Source of the DNA: Sinimarinibacterium sp. NLF-5-8
GTDB lineage: Bacteria > Pseudomonadota > Gammaproteobacteria > Nevskiales > Nevskiaceae
Length of the DNA stretch: 64,000 nt
Assembly: GCF_010092425.1 (NCBI RefSeq)
Contig: NZ_CP048030.1
Location: 682,001 to 746,000, forward strand
Direction of reading: 5' to 3'
The translations under genes were made by a program, and so were the position numbers. Positions 32,626 to 41,604 of this stretch are shown here, one piece after another; the stretch's first letter is position 1; each line of letters starts with the position of its first letter. The notes below the pieces were generated by a model. That model worked only from the letters and a program-made list of their open reading frames with translations. It had not been told where the DNA came from and did no database searches.

Positions 32626-33876
32626 TCAAGTGCGCGCGCGCAGGCGGCGGGTTTTGAGCGTGCCGCGCATGTTGCCCACCATGTTCCAGGCCAGCGAGGC
32701 CAGGCCGGATTCGTTGGGGCAGGGCGGCTTGCCCCGGCCAATGCGCTTGAGCTGACGCGAGTACCACATCACTTCCATCAGGCCGCCCTTATCGACAAAG
32801 GGGATGCCGGTCTTGATCTGCTGGCGAACCTGGTGGCGGCTGTCTTGCCCGGCCAGCCAGCGCAGCGGCGCGTCCGGTTCAATCGCCAGCTGGCGCGCAA
32901 CACCCACCACATCCAGCGCGCCTGATGCCAGCGCAGCATTCATGCCGTGCGGGGTGCGAAAACCGCCGGTGACCATCAGCGGTGTTTTGACGCGCGCGCG
33001 CAGTTTTTCGGCAAAGCTCAAAAAGTAGGCTTCACGCTGGCGCGTGGATTCGCGTTGGCCGGGCTGGATGCCGGTCATTTGCGGCGCTTCATAGGTGCCG
33101 CCGGAGATTTCGATCAGGTCGATGCCGGCATCGGCCAGTGCCTGCATCACCTCCAGCGATTCGGCTTCTTCAAAGCCGCCGCGTTGAAAGTCGGCAGAGT
33201 TGAGTTTGATGCCAATGGGAAAATCCGCGCCCACCGCCGCGCGCATCGCCGCCAGGACTTCGAGGACGAAGCGGCGCCGGTTTTCGGCACTGCCGCCCCA
33301 TTGATCGGTGCGCTGATTGGTCAGCGGCGACAAGAACTGGCTGATCAGATACCCGTGTGCGCCGTGGATTTGCACGCCGGTGAAACCGGCCTGTTTGCAC
33401 AGTGCAGCGGCGCGCGCAAAACGCGCGATCAGATCGTTGATTTCGGCCTCGGTCAGCGCGCGTGGGGTGCCAAACATCATTTGCATGTCGGCACGAAACG
33501 GCACTGCTGACGGCGCCACGGTTTCGGCATTCAGGCCCTTGGGCGATTGGCGGCCGGGATGGTTGAGCTGCATCCAGCACTGCGCGCCGTTTTGGGTGGC
33601 GGCGCGTGCCCATTGCTGCAGCAGCGGCATATCGCGTTCGTCTTCGAGCGCCACGTTGCCCGGTTCGCCGAGCGCGCGGCGGTCGATCATGACGTTGCCG
33701 GTGATGATCAGGCCGGTGCCGCCCTGACCCCAGGCCTGGTAAAGCTGCACCAGCGCAGGGGTGACGCGGTTGTCCATGGTGCCCATGCCTTCGCTCATCG
33801 CCGACTTGGCGATGCGGTTGGGCAGCACGCTGCCGTTGCCCAGGGTCAGGGCTTGTGCCAAAAGAGAGTCGCTCAT
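32626..33876 (-). CDS. NADH:flavin oxidoreductase, Old Yellow Enzyme family
   Basis: A 416-residue TIM-barrel flavoprotein binding FMN. Seen are LPNRIAKSAMSEGMGT, GLIITGNVMIDRRA, QLNHPGRQSPKG, the substrate-binding pair in HGAHGYLISQFLSP, NQRTDQWGGSAENRRRF and the phosphate site VTGGFRTPHGM. OYE-type enzymes reduce activated C=C bonds of unsaturated carbonyl compounds. There is no C-terminal FeS/NADPH domain, so it is the short form. It is divergent from the CDGSH gene, with 226 bp between. Confidence 0.9.
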   Translation of the reverse strand: MSDSLLAQALTLGNGSVLPNRIAKSAMSEGMGTMDNRVTPALVQLYQAWGQGGTGLIITGNVMIDRRALGEPGNVALEDERDMPLLQQWARAATQNGAQCWMQLNHPGRQSPKGLNAETVAPSAVPFRADMQMMFGTPRALTEAEINDLIARFARAAALCKQAGFTGVQIHGAHGYLISQFLSPLTNQRTDQWGGSAENRRRFVLEVLAAMRAAVGADFPIGIKLNSADFQRGGFEEAESLEVMQALADAGIDLIEISGGTYEAPQMTGIQPGQRESTRQREAYFLSFAEKLRARVKTPLMVTGGFRTPHGMNAALASGALDVVGVARQLAIEPDAPLRWLAGQDSRHQVRQQIKTGIPFVDKGGLMEVMWYSRQLKRIGRGKPPCPNESGLASLAWNMVGNMRGTLKTRRLRART

Positions 33877-34102
33877 AAATCATCCGGTCATGCAGAGATA
33901 AGTGGCCGAGTATCCCAAATCTTGCGACGCTTGCGCACCGCCCACCCGCCACGGCGCATCCGTGTTGCCGGGCTGCGCAGGCCGATCCGTCGGCGATCGG
34001 TGGGTTTGCCCGCTTGTTTTTTGGGCGCAAGCGCTCAAACTGGCGACGCACCGTCGCCTGATGCTGGGCACGGTTTTCAAAACCCTGCTTTGGAGAACAG
34101 CC

Positions 34103-34348
34103 ATGACCGAACCTGTGATTGCCCAGCGCGCGCCGTATCCCGTCGATGTGGAAAAAGGCAAGGACTATTGGTGGTGCCGCTGCGGCTTGAGCCAAAAACA
34201 ACCCTTTTGCGACGGCTCGCATAAGACCACGGATCTGACGCCGCTCAAATTCACCGCCGCGCGCAATGAAACCGTTTGGTTTTGCGGCTGCAAACACACC
34301 AAAACCGCGCCCAAATGCGATGGCACACATAACAAGTTGCCGGTTTGA
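34103..34348 (+). CDS. Double CDGSH iron-sulfur protein
   Basis: An 81-residue protein with two CDGSH-type 2Fe-2S sites: CRCGLSQKQPFCDGSH (about 25-40) and CGCKHTKTAPKCDGTH (about 62-77), each C-x-C...CDGxH with three Cys and one His. Such miner2-type proteins handle electrons or clusters. GGAG lies eight bases before the ATG at 34103. The AcfC-like gene follows 36 bp downstream. Confidence 0.92.
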   Translation: MTEPVIAQRAPYPVDVEKGKDYWWCRCGLSQKQPFCDGSHKTTDLTPLKFTAARNETVWFCGCKHTKTAPKCDGTHNKLPV

Positions 34349-34384
34349 TCCATCCACGTTTTAACCGATTCAAGGAGCCTGCCC

Positions 34385-35161
34385 ATGTTTGTTCTGCGTC
34401 TGTTTCTCAGACCATTTGCGGTTGCCGTGCTGGGTTTGGCGATCAGCGGTGCAGTGCAGGCGCGGGACGTGCTCCATGTGTATGGCCCGGGCGGCCCGGC
34501 ACCGGCGATGCGTCAGGCCGCACAAGTCTTTGCCAAGGCAAACGGTGTGGACGTGGTGGTCACCGCAGGCCCCACCTCGCAATGGGCCGGGCAGGCGCTC
34601 AGAAACGCCGATCTGATCTACAGCGGCTCCGAACACATGATGAGCACGCTGGCGCAAACCTTTAAAGGCGTGATCGACCCGGCAACGGCCAAGCCTTTGT
34701 ATCTGCGCGAGGCAATGATTCTGGTGCGCCCCGGCAACCCCAAAAAAATCAGGGGGATGAATCACCTGCTGCGTTCGGGCGTCAGGGTCTTGACCGTCAA
34801 CGGCGCCGGACAGGTGGGGTTGTGGGAAGACATGATTGGCCGCAGCGGCAAGATCGAGCTGCTGCGCGCGCTGCGCAAAAACATCGCTTTTCCGGAAGCT
34901 GCCAACAGCGGCGAAGCCAAACAGCGCTGGCAGGCCGATCCGGGTCTGGATGCGTGGCTGACCTGGGGCATCTGGCAAAACGCCAACCCCACGCTGGCCG
35001 ATGCGGTGCGGGTGGAGCCGGAGTTTCGGATGTATCGCGACAGCAGTATCGCCATCACCCGCCGCGCGCGCGAAAACCCGCGTGCGGCGGCGTTTGTGGC
35101 GTTTTTACGCTCGGCAGAAGGGGCAGCGATTTTTGTTGAGCACGGCTGGATTGCCGATTAA
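34385..35161 (+). CDS. AcfC-like periplasmic substrate-binding protein
   Basis: A 258-residue exported protein with a signal peptide ending AVQA. The mature part starts RDVLHVYGPGGPAPAMRQAA and includes VVTAGPTSQWAGQAL, DLIYSGSEHMMSTLAQT, AMILVRPGNPKKIRGM and VLTVNGAGQVGLWEDM, all typical of AcfC (accessory colonisation factor) in the ModA-like periplasmic binding family. The ligand is unknown; no transporter genes are adjacent. AAGGAG precedes the ATG. Confidence 0.88.
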   Translation: MFVLRLFLRPFAVAVLGLAISGAVQARDVLHVYGPGGPAPAMRQAAQVFAKANGVDVVVTAGPTSQWAGQALRNADLIYSGSEHMMSTLAQTFKGVIDPATAKPLYLREAMILVRPGNPKKIRGMNHLLRSGVRVLTVNGAGQVGLWEDMIGRSGKIELLRALRKNIAFPEAANSGEAKQRWQADPGLDAWLTWGIWQNANPTLADAVRVEPEFRMYRDSSIAITRRARENPRAAAFVAFLRSAEGAAIFVEHGWIAD

Positions 35162-35189
35162 GCGTGGCTCGACGCTGCTGGCGCGCGCG

Positions 35190-37328
35190 TCAAAACGTGC
35201 CCTGATTTTCACCGGCCAGCAGGTCCAGCGCGCGCCCGTCACTGAGGCTGATGCGAGCGGGGGCGTCGCTTTGGATGCGATAGGCGATGGCCTGTCCGCG
35301 CAGGCAGGTAGCGTCGGCATCAAGGGTCAGCGATTGCACGTTGGCCAGTGTGCCTTCCAGTGCCGCGCGCGCAGGCACAGGGGCGCTGCTGCTGATCCGT
35401 TGCAATGTGCTCACCCACGGCAACGGCTGCAACCCCGCGTCCTGGCCTTTTTCCAGCATCCACTGGCTGCCGCCGCAGCCGGGTGCGGTCAAATCCACGT
35501 CGCTGATGCCTGCGCCTTGCGCGCGAATCTGCGAGATCCAGTAGGCGCGGTCGTGGGCGATGTTGTACTCAGGAAAATCAAAGGCCAGATCGGTGCGGTA
35601 CGTCACCCGTGTCGGGTTTTCCACGCGCACCAGATCCCGGGTGTAGTCGGCTTCTTTTTGCCATTGATCGAGCAGCATGAAGGTCAGATGCTCGGCCACC
35701 GGATGCAGGAAAAACTGGAAGGGTGAGTCGCTCTGGCCGAGCCGCTGCGCCAAGGCCAGCGAGGTGGTCACCTGTACCAGTTCATCAGCGCCCGCATAAA
35801 CATAGGCGCCGGGCACATGACGCAGATTGCCGATGAAATCAATGATGTTTTCGGCTGCGCCGATGCTCGCTCCATTGGCCAGGTTGGGAATCTGTGAGGC
35901 GCTGCCGAGTCCGCGCAAAATCTCTGGCAACGGATTGCCCGGCAGGGGTGCATTGGTGATGTCGCCGGTAAACCCGACCCAGCTCACCAGCCCGGCAAAG
36001 CGGTCGGGGTAGAGCGCAGCGAGGCGGATCGCGCCATAGCCGCCCATCGAATAGCCACTGGCGAAGACCCGCGCCGGGTCGGTGGCGTAATGGTTCTGAA
36101 CATCGTCCAGAACATCGAGCACGTCGCGTTCCGAAATATCGGAAAAAAACCCATACGGCCCGCGCCCCAGCGGACTGACCAGAATCCGGTTCAGACCATC
36201 ACCGAATTGCGCCTGCATATTCGGCTCGTTGATCTGGCTGGCGTGGTTGGCCTCGCAGCCGTGCATGACGATTTGCACACCGGGCACAGTGCCTTGCGCG
36301 CTGGCTTGCGGCAGGTAAATGCCATACGGCTGATAGCGGCCTAAATAGTGAAAATATTGCTCGCACGGCAGATGGGTATCGCCGTGGCGGCCGGCAATGC
36401 CCTGGCGTGCAATGCCTTCACCGAGGGTGTAATCCGAAACGTAAACGCGCTGGTGAAAACCCTGGGTCACCGGCGCGGGCGCGCGGCTGATGCGATTGCG
36501 TAAATCAGCCACATCGAGCACATGGCCAAACTCGGAAATATCACCGCTTTTGAGTGCCGCGGCTTGGCGGTCTTCCCAAAAATTACCGGAGCCGGGCAGG
36601 ATCTGGTCGGGGATTTTTCCGGCCTTGGCCTGCTCATCCACACCGCGAAACGCCACGTTCATGACCGTGCCATCGCGCTGTGCCAGTGCCGCCTGTACGC
36701 GCCAGGTCTCTCCTTCAGGCAGCGGTATCCGTCCGCTGATGCGGTTGCTGTCGGGGTCGCCGTGGTCAAACACCTGGAGCAGCTCCCAGCCACGGCTGGA
36801 GGTTTTCAGCGGCGTCCACGCGCCGCCGCCGGTGGCCGGATCGTTGTCGGTGTCGATGGCAATCGCGGCCAGCGTGTCATCGGCGTTGAACATCGTGTTC
36901 AGCTCAAACTCCACGCGTAATTCTTGCCCCTCGATCGACAGCGTCAGGGTGACCAGGTCGGCAGTGTTTTCCAGCCCTTTGGGATAACCGGCATCGCCCG
37001 CTGACGGTGCCAGCAGGCTGGGCGTATTGGCCAGCGGAATCCCCAGGTGCCCGCCGCGATTGGTCACGTTGAGCAGCGTCGGCGAAGGCGAGATCAGTCC
37101 TGCATCAGCGCCAAAATCGTCATACACATAATCACGATAGATCAGCGCGCCGTTGCACATCTCGGTGCTGCCCGCAATCCATGAGCGAACCTGGCAGGCC
37201 TCGCGCGCGGCGACGGTGAGCGTGTCTGGATTCGGCACTTCGCTCGTGCCGCAGGCGCTCACCGCCAGGGCGGCAAAAACAAGGCTCGCGCGGATGCGGG
37301 TTGAGCGGTGAATCGAGTCGGCGTTCAT
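35190..37328 (-). CDS. Large secreted lipoprotein esterase/peptidase-like hydrolase
   Basis: A 712-residue lipoprotein (signal ending AVSACG, Cys about 26). Residues about 80-290 form a beta-rich region reminiscent of glucodextranase/DOMON-like carbohydrate-binding modules (LTLSIEGQELRVEFEL, IDTDNDPATGGGAW). Residues about 330-560 form an alpha/beta-hydrolase of the PHB-depolymerase/prolyl-oligopeptidase type (YGIYLPQAS, IVMHGCEAN, FASGYSMGGYGAIRLAAL nucleophile). An acid such as GADE and His in HPVAEHLTF complete a plausible triad. Substrate uncertain: polyester or glycan ester. The ATG at 37328 is preferred to TTG at 37334. Confidence 0.8.
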   Translation of the reverse strand: MNADSIHRSTRIRASLVFAALAVSACGTSEVPNPDTLTVAAREACQVRSWIAGSTEMCNGALIYRDYVYDDFGADAGLISPSPTLLNVTNRGGHLGIPLANTPSLLAPSAGDAGYPKGLENTADLVTLTLSIEGQELRVEFELNTMFNADDTLAAIAIDTDNDPATGGGAWTPLKTSSRGWELLQVFDHGDPDSNRISGRIPLPEGETWRVQAALAQRDGTVMNVAFRGVDEQAKAGKIPDQILPGSGNFWEDRQAAALKSGDISEFGHVLDVADLRNRISRAPAPVTQGFHQRVYVSDYTLGEGIARQGIAGRHGDTHLPCEQYFHYLGRYQPYGIYLPQASAQGTVPGVQIVMHGCEANHASQINEPNMQAQFGDGLNRILVSPLGRGPYGFFSDISERDVLDVLDDVQNHYATDPARVFASGYSMGGYGAIRLAALYPDRFAGLVSWVGFTGDITNAPLPGNPLPEILRGLGSASQIPNLANGASIGAAENIIDFIGNLRHVPGAYVYAGADELVQVTTSLALAQRLGQSDSPFQFFLHPVAEHLTFMLLDQWQKEADYTRDLVRVENPTRVTYRTDLAFDFPEYNIAHDRAYWISQIRAQGAGISDVDLTAPGCGGSQWMLEKGQDAGLQPLPWVSTLQRISSSAPVPARAALEGTLANVQSLTLDADATCLRGQAIAYRIQSDAPARISLSDGRALDLLAGENQGTF

Positions 37329-37528
37329 CGTCAAATACTCTTTTCAAATCATCGAATCGCAAGATTAAGGAAACGATGATCAATGCGCCATTCCCGCGAA
37401 AGCGGACAACCGATTTATTGCAAGGCATTGATACTGCTGAATCCGGGTGCTGCGCTTTTGCCCGGTATGACGTGGCTGGTTTGAATGAATCCGCTTTTTC
37501 TGACACTGCGCGCGTGGGTCGCCGCTGC

Positions 37529-37562
37529 GATGAGGGATATCCCCTGGGAGTCATCCCTCATC
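37529..37562 (-). terminator. Hairpin after the lipase gene
   Basis: GATGAGGGAT and ATCCCTCATC are perfect 10-base arms with a 14-base loop, starting 19 bp past the lipase stop. No T-tract follows, so termination is uncertain. The rest of the gap up to 37328 shows nothing I can identify. Confidence 0.35.
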
Positions 37563-37580
37563 ATGCCGATGGGCGTGCCG

Positions 37581-38900
37581 TCACGGTCGATGCGGGGCAC
37601 CCGCTTCGTCCAGGCACCGCTGCATCCACTGCCACACCAGCGGGTGATTGAGCAGGCGCAGGTGATGCACGCGGGTGAGGGTGGCGGTGCTGGCGTCGGC
37701 CAGTTCGGCGGCGGTGGCGCTGGGCAGATCGACGATGCCGTCGCCCAGCGTGCGGCTGAGCAGGTTGTCCGGCGTTTGGCTGAGGGTACTGCCGATAAAG
37801 TGGTAGCGCGCGGTGGGGATGCGGGCAATGGTGTTGCGCGGGGCGAGGTGGTGGGCGCGGTCGCTGATGGCGGCGGCGCTGTCCTCGACGCTGGTGACGG
37901 CATCCAGATCGCAGCCACGCCAGTCGCCATCGTGCAAGGTGCCGCTGCGCAGGTCTTTGATGCCGGCGGAGCGTACTTGCAGGATGTGCGCCAGCGGGCG
38001 GGTCAGCCCCCAGCGTTTGAGCGTGGGGATGCTGCGATGAACCAGTTGCTCCAGCGGCGCGCCGCGATGTGGGGAGCCGATGCAAAAAATGTGCGAGACC
38101 TTGTGCGTCCACGCGGCTTGCTGTTGCAGGCCGCTGTGGGCGCAGGCGCGCGAAACCAGACCGCCCATGCTGTGTCCGATCAAAACGATTTCATCGACGG
38201 GTCGTGGCCAGTGGGTGACCAGTTTGCCGAGCGCGCGCGCCAGGCCGCGTCCGTTTTGTGAGATGTGCAGGCCGCTGTTGTAGCGGGCAAAAACCGGGGT
38301 GTAACCGCGCGCGCGCAACGCGTCGATCAGGCTCACGCAGTCGGGTGCGGGTTTGGCGGCTTCGTGCCAGACGTGTTCTTCGCAGCACAGGCCGTGAACA
38401 AACACGGCGAGCCGCTGGCTGGCGTCTGGGTAGGCCGCGCGCAGAGGCTCGGGTTTTAATTCAAGCCTTTGATTGTGGAGATAAAACCCAAGTTTTGGGG
38501 TCAGCGGGTTGCGCCGCGTGGCCATGTCGTCGCCAACAAAGCCGCTGATCGCCGAGATCGCGCGCGTGGCCTCGATGCGCCAGGCCGGCAGGGTGGGCGC
38601 CAGCGGGCTGCGTTCAACCTGCTGCATCACCTGGGTGGTGGCGCTGAGCACGGTGCTGCCGGTGAGGTCAACGGCGGTATACACCGCATCGGTGATGCCG
38701 TCGTGCAGCGCGCGCACCGGGGTGCTGAACTCGCGCACCACCGGGATGTGTTTGAGCACGCTGAAGGGGATGTCGGATATCGCCCGATGCCAGCCGTGCG
38801 CGCGCTGGGTGAGCTGGCTGAAGGTGCGCGCGCTCAAATCCACGGCGCCGCGCCACGGCGCCAGCGTGATGGTCGCGGTGGGTGTCGGCGCGGGTTTCAC
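37581..38900 (-). CDS. Alpha/beta-hydrolase, PGAP1/lipase-like
   Basis: A 439-residue protein without signal peptide. The N-terminal 150 residues are helical. The hydrolase domain follows: LAVFVHGLCCEEHVW (oxyanion), DEIVLIGHSMGGLVSRACAH (nucleophile Ser), HIFCIGSPHRGAPLEQL and a late DGIVDLPSA that may hold the acid. It resembles lipases of the PGAP1/triacylglycerol type. GTG start, overlapping the preceding gene's TGA as GTGA, so it is the fourth coupled gene of the desaturase operon. A role in releasing or trimming acyl chains is inference. Confidence 0.82.
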   Translation of the reverse strand: MKPAPTPTATITLAPWRGAVDLSARTFSQLTQRAHGWHRAISDIPFSVLKHIPVVREFSTPVRALHDGITDAVYTAVDLTGSTVLSATTQVMQQVERSPLAPTLPAWRIEATRAISAISGFVGDDMATRRNPLTPKLGFYLHNQRLELKPEPLRAAYPDASQRLAVFVHGLCCEEHVWHEAAKPAPDCVSLIDALRARGYTPVFARYNSGLHISQNGRGLARALGKLVTHWPRPVDEIVLIGHSMGGLVSRACAHSGLQQQAAWTHKVSHIFCIGSPHRGAPLEQLVHRSIPTLKRWGLTRPLAHILQVRSAGIKDLRSGTLHDGDWRGCDLDAVTSVEDSAAAISDRAHHLAPRNTIARIPTARYHFIGSTLSQTPDNLLSRTLGDGIVDLPSATAAELADASTATLTRVHHLRLLNHPLVWQWMQRCLDEAGAPHRP

Positions 38901-39232
38901 TGGGCGTCATCCGCAGATGGATGATCGGCCTCGCCCTTGGCATCCAGCACTTTTTGGATGTGCGCGCCGTCTTCCAGCAGCTCGATCTGATCCGAAATCA
39001 GTTCGCCTACCTGTGAGTTGATGCGGCGGATCGCCTCGTAAACCGCGCCGATGGTGCGCGCGCTTTTATCGCGCAGGCCGAGCTTTTCATCATCGAGCAG
39101 GCCGCTTTTTTCGAGCACGTCGAAGGGCAGGGCGGCGATTTGCTGATGAATCGCCTCCACCGAGGTGGCACCGCGGTCGATGGCTTGCTGGGCGAGGTCT
39201 TTGAGCAGTTCCAGACGTTGCAGGGTTTTCAT
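38897..39232 (-). CDS. Small helical protein of the desaturase operon, function unknown
   Basis: A 111-residue, mostly helical acidic protein (LQRLELLKDLAQQAIDRG, VEAIHQQIAALPFDVLEKSG, IGAVYEAIRRINSQVGELI) with coiled-coil character. The ATG overlaps the desaturase stop (ATGA) and its stop overlaps the lipase GTG, so it is translated as part of that unit. No known family is recognised with confidence; a scaffold between desaturase and lipase is one possibility. Confidence 0.75.
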   Translation of the reverse strand: MKTLQRLELLKDLAQQAIDRGATSVEAIHQQIAALPFDVLEKSGLLDDEKLGLRDKSARTIGAVYEAIRRINSQVGELISDQIELLEDGAHIQKVLDAKGEADHPSADDAQ

Positions 39233-40341
39233 GCGGGCTCCGGAGTCGGGAGTGAAACCTGCGCGGGCGCGCGCAGTGGCCGTGACGGTAGCGCATGGCG
39301 CATCACCTTGCCCAGTACGGTGCCGTATTGGTGCCAAAAACTCGCGGTGTTGTAGGGCAGGCCGTATCGGGCGCAAATGGCTTGCACCTGCGGTGCGATG
39401 TCGGCGTAGCGGTGTGCGGGCATGTCGGGGAACAGGTGGTGCTCGATCTGATGGCTCAAATGGCCGCTGAGCAGGTGAAACGCGCGCCCGCCGGTGATGT
39501 TGGCGGAGCCGCAGATTTGTCGGTAATACCAGTCGCCACGGGTTTCGTTTTCACAGTCCTCGGCGGCAAAGACTTCGGTGCCATTGGGAAAATGGCCGCA
39601 AAAAATAATCGCGTAGCTCCACAGGTTGCGGGTGACGTTGGCCAAAAAGTTTCCGGCCAGCACGCGCGGTGCGTTCCACACCGTGAGCAGCGGAAACAGC
39701 ACATAGTCCTTGACCACCTGGCGGCGGATTTTGCGTGCAAACGGGCGCGCGCGCGCCTTGACCTGGGCAAGACTCAATTCGCCGTGAATGTATTTTTCGG
39801 CCTGCACATCGTGGCCGCCGACGCCAAATTCAAAAGCCAGCGCGAGGATGCCGTTCCACACCGGTTGCAGCAGATTCAGCGGATGCCATTTTTGCTCGTC
39901 CGACAGCCGCAGGATGGTGTAACCAAAATCACGATCCTTGCCGAGGATGTTGGTGTAGGTGTGGTGCTCGTAGTTGTGAAAATGCCGCCACATGCCGGCA
40001 TCGCAGACGTTGTCCCATTCGTAGTGCTGCGAGTTGAGCGCCGGATCGTGAGTCCAGTCGTATTGGCCGTGCATGACGTTGTGCCCGACTTCCATGTTTT
40101 CCACGATTTTGGCGTGCGCCAGCGCGCCAACGCCGACGACAAAGCTGATCGGATCAATGCCAATGCCGAGCAGCGTGCGGCCGACGATGGCACTGTTGCG
40201 CGCGCGCCGGATCATCCGGCGAATGTGCGCCACATCCTGCTCACCGAGGGTTTGCATCACGCCATCGCGCACGGCGTCCAGATCGTCTTGCAACTGCTGA
40301 ATTTGCGCGCGCTTCAAGCGGCGCGGGTGAAGATTGCTCAT
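39229..40341 (-). CDS. desB: Acyl-CoA/acyl-lipid desaturase, DesB/DesA3-like
   Basis: A 370-residue membrane di-iron desaturase. Histidine boxes: GHNVMHGQ (His87, His91), HNYEHHTYTN (122-131) and HQIEHHLFPD near the C-terminus, the third in the QxxHH style of front-end and DesA3-type enzymes. It lacks a fused cytochrome b5, so electrons should come from the ferredoxin reductase encoded 16 bp upstream. This pair corresponds to DesB-DesC of Pseudomonas aeruginosa and DesA3-Rv3230c of Mycobacterium, which insert a cis double bond into exogenous saturated acyl-CoA. Controlled probably by the DesT-like repressor. Confidence 0.88.
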   Translation of the reverse strand: MSNLHPRRLKRAQIQQLQDDLDAVRDGVMQTLGEQDVAHIRRMIRRARNSAIVGRTLLGIGIDPISFVVGVGALAHAKIVENMEVGHNVMHGQYDWTHDPALNSQHYEWDNVCDAGMWRHFHNYEHHTYTNILGKDRDFGYTILRLSDEQKWHPLNLLQPVWNGILALAFEFGVGGHDVQAEKYIHGELSLAQVKARARPFARKIRRQVVKDYVLFPLLTVWNAPRVLAGNFLANVTRNLWSYAIIFCGHFPNGTEVFAAEDCENETRGDWYYRQICGSANITGGRAFHLLSGHLSHQIEHHLFPDMPAHRYADIAPQVQAICARYGLPYNTASFWHQYGTVLGKVMRHALPSRPLRAPAQVSLPTPEPA

Positions 40342-40357
40342 CAAGGTGTCTCCCAAA

Positions 40358-41464
40358 TCAAAGATCGAGTTGGATCGGCGTGCGCGCGTGGCTGACGCAC
40401 AGTCGAATCCATTCATCGCCGTGGCTGATCTCGCCGGTGACGGCGTTTTCAACCTCGCCGCTGCGCTTGTGGCACAGACAGCTGCGGCAAATACCCATGC
40501 GACAGCCGTAGGCGGGCGACAGTCCCGCGCGCTCGGCGGCGTCCAGCAGACTCTCGCCGGCATTGGCGGTGAACAGTTGTTCTGAATGGCTGCGCTGCAC
40601 TTCGCAGGCCACGCCACTGGCAACCCGCAGCGGCGTTGGCGCAAAGCGTTCGCTGCGCAGCGGCAGCGCCTCGGCGCGCGCGCCCCAGTGCTGTTCAACC
40701 GCGTCCATCAAGGTGGCCGGGCCGCACAGATACAGCGCGCGCGTGGGGTGATCCGGCACCTGTGCCAGCAACGTCTGCGCCGAAGGGCGACCCTGTGCGC
40801 GCGTATGCCAAAGCTGCAACGTGAACCACGGCGCGCGCGCGGCGAGCTGGCGCAGATCGTCGGCAAAAATAAAATCATCGGCATCGCGGCACACATGTAG
40901 CAGCGTGACCGGATGCGACCCATCGCCGGTTGCGTGGCGCTGCTCCAGGCTGTGCAGCAGCGCGCGCATCGGCGTAATGCCGCTGCCGGCACTGAGCAGC
41001 AGCAGCGGCACAGCCTGTGCGGGCAGGGTGAAATCGCCCTGGGCTTGCCCCAGCGTCAGCACTTTGCCGACGCGAACCTGATCGTGCAGATAATTGGAAA
41101 CGCGGCCATTGGGCTGACGCTTGACGGTGATGCTGAAGGACTGCGCGCGCGCCGCATCGCTGCTGATGCTGTAGAGGCGGGTATGGCGCACGCCATTGAT
41201 CTCGACGGTGACCGGCACATGTTGACCGGCGACAAAACCGCACCACAGACGGTTGGGGCGCAGGTGCAGCGAGACGGTGTCGGCGGTGAGCACTTGGCGC
41301 GCGCAGACCTCGGCGCGCACTTCGGTGAGTGACCACAGCGGATTGACGCTGGCGAGCAGATCGTTGATGGCGGTGGTGTCGTTGAGCGGGTGCAGCCATT
41401 GCGCTTGCCGCCAACGCGGTGCGTGCGACAGCGCGACTGAAGAATGGTTTTGAGTCGTTTTCAT
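40358..41464 (-). CDS. desC: Desaturase-partner ferredoxin reductase, DesC-like
   Basis: A 368-residue flavoprotein. FAD-binding domain with RLYSISSDAA, NAD-binding domain with LLLSAGSGITPMRALLHSL and YLCGPATLMDAV, then a C-terminal plant-type 2Fe-2S domain with YGCRMGICRSCLC and a fourth Cys in RLCVSHA. It passes electrons from NAD(P)H to the desaturase encoded directly downstream. It is the first gene of the unit, behind two DesT-like operators. The ATG at 41464 is used; a GTG nine codons upstream would lie within operator DNA. Confidence 0.9.
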   Translation of the reverse strand: MKTTQNHSSVALSHAPRWRQAQWLHPLNDTTAINDLLASVNPLWSLTEVRAEVCARQVLTADTVSLHLRPNRLWCGFVAGQHVPVTVEINGVRHTRLYSISSDAARAQSFSITVKRQPNGRVSNYLHDQVRVGKVLTLGQAQGDFTLPAQAVPLLLLSAGSGITPMRALLHSLEQRHATGDGSHPVTLLHVCRDADDFIFADDLRQLAARAPWFTLQLWHTRAQGRPSAQTLLAQVPDHPTRALYLCGPATLMDAVEQHWGARAEALPLRSERFAPTPLRVASGVACEVQRSHSEQLFTANAGESLLDAAERAGLSPAYGCRMGICRSCLCHKRSGEVENAVTGEISHGDEWIRLCVSHARTPIQLDL

Positions 41465-41474
41465 GGGGCTTGTG

Positions 41475-41492
41475 AGTGAACAAGTGTGCACA
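41475..41492. promoter_or_regulatory. Candidate DesT/FabR operator, site 1
   Basis: AGTGAACAAGTGTGCACA, 11 bp upstream of the desC ATG. The 14-base stretch 41474-41487 is the exact reverse complement of 41522-41535 in site 2. From memory the P. aeruginosa DesT palindrome has the same AGTGAAC outer half. Confidence 0.65.
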
Positions 41493-41516
41493 TATCATGG
41501 AGGCTGTTTTTTGTTC

Positions 41517-41534
41517 AGTCAACACTTGTTCACT
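41517..41534. promoter_or_regulatory. Candidate DesT/FabR operator, site 2
   Basis: AGTCAACACTTGTTCACT is an imperfect 18-bp palindrome (outer seven positions pair six of seven). It is 71 bp upstream of the desT-like ATG, so with site 1 it could control both divergent promoters. Confidence 0.7.
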
Positions 41535-41604
41535 CAAATCGTGAAATTCTCTGCTGAATTGTTATTATTCATTTGATTTTCAACAAAATTATTTCGTGAC
41601 ACCG

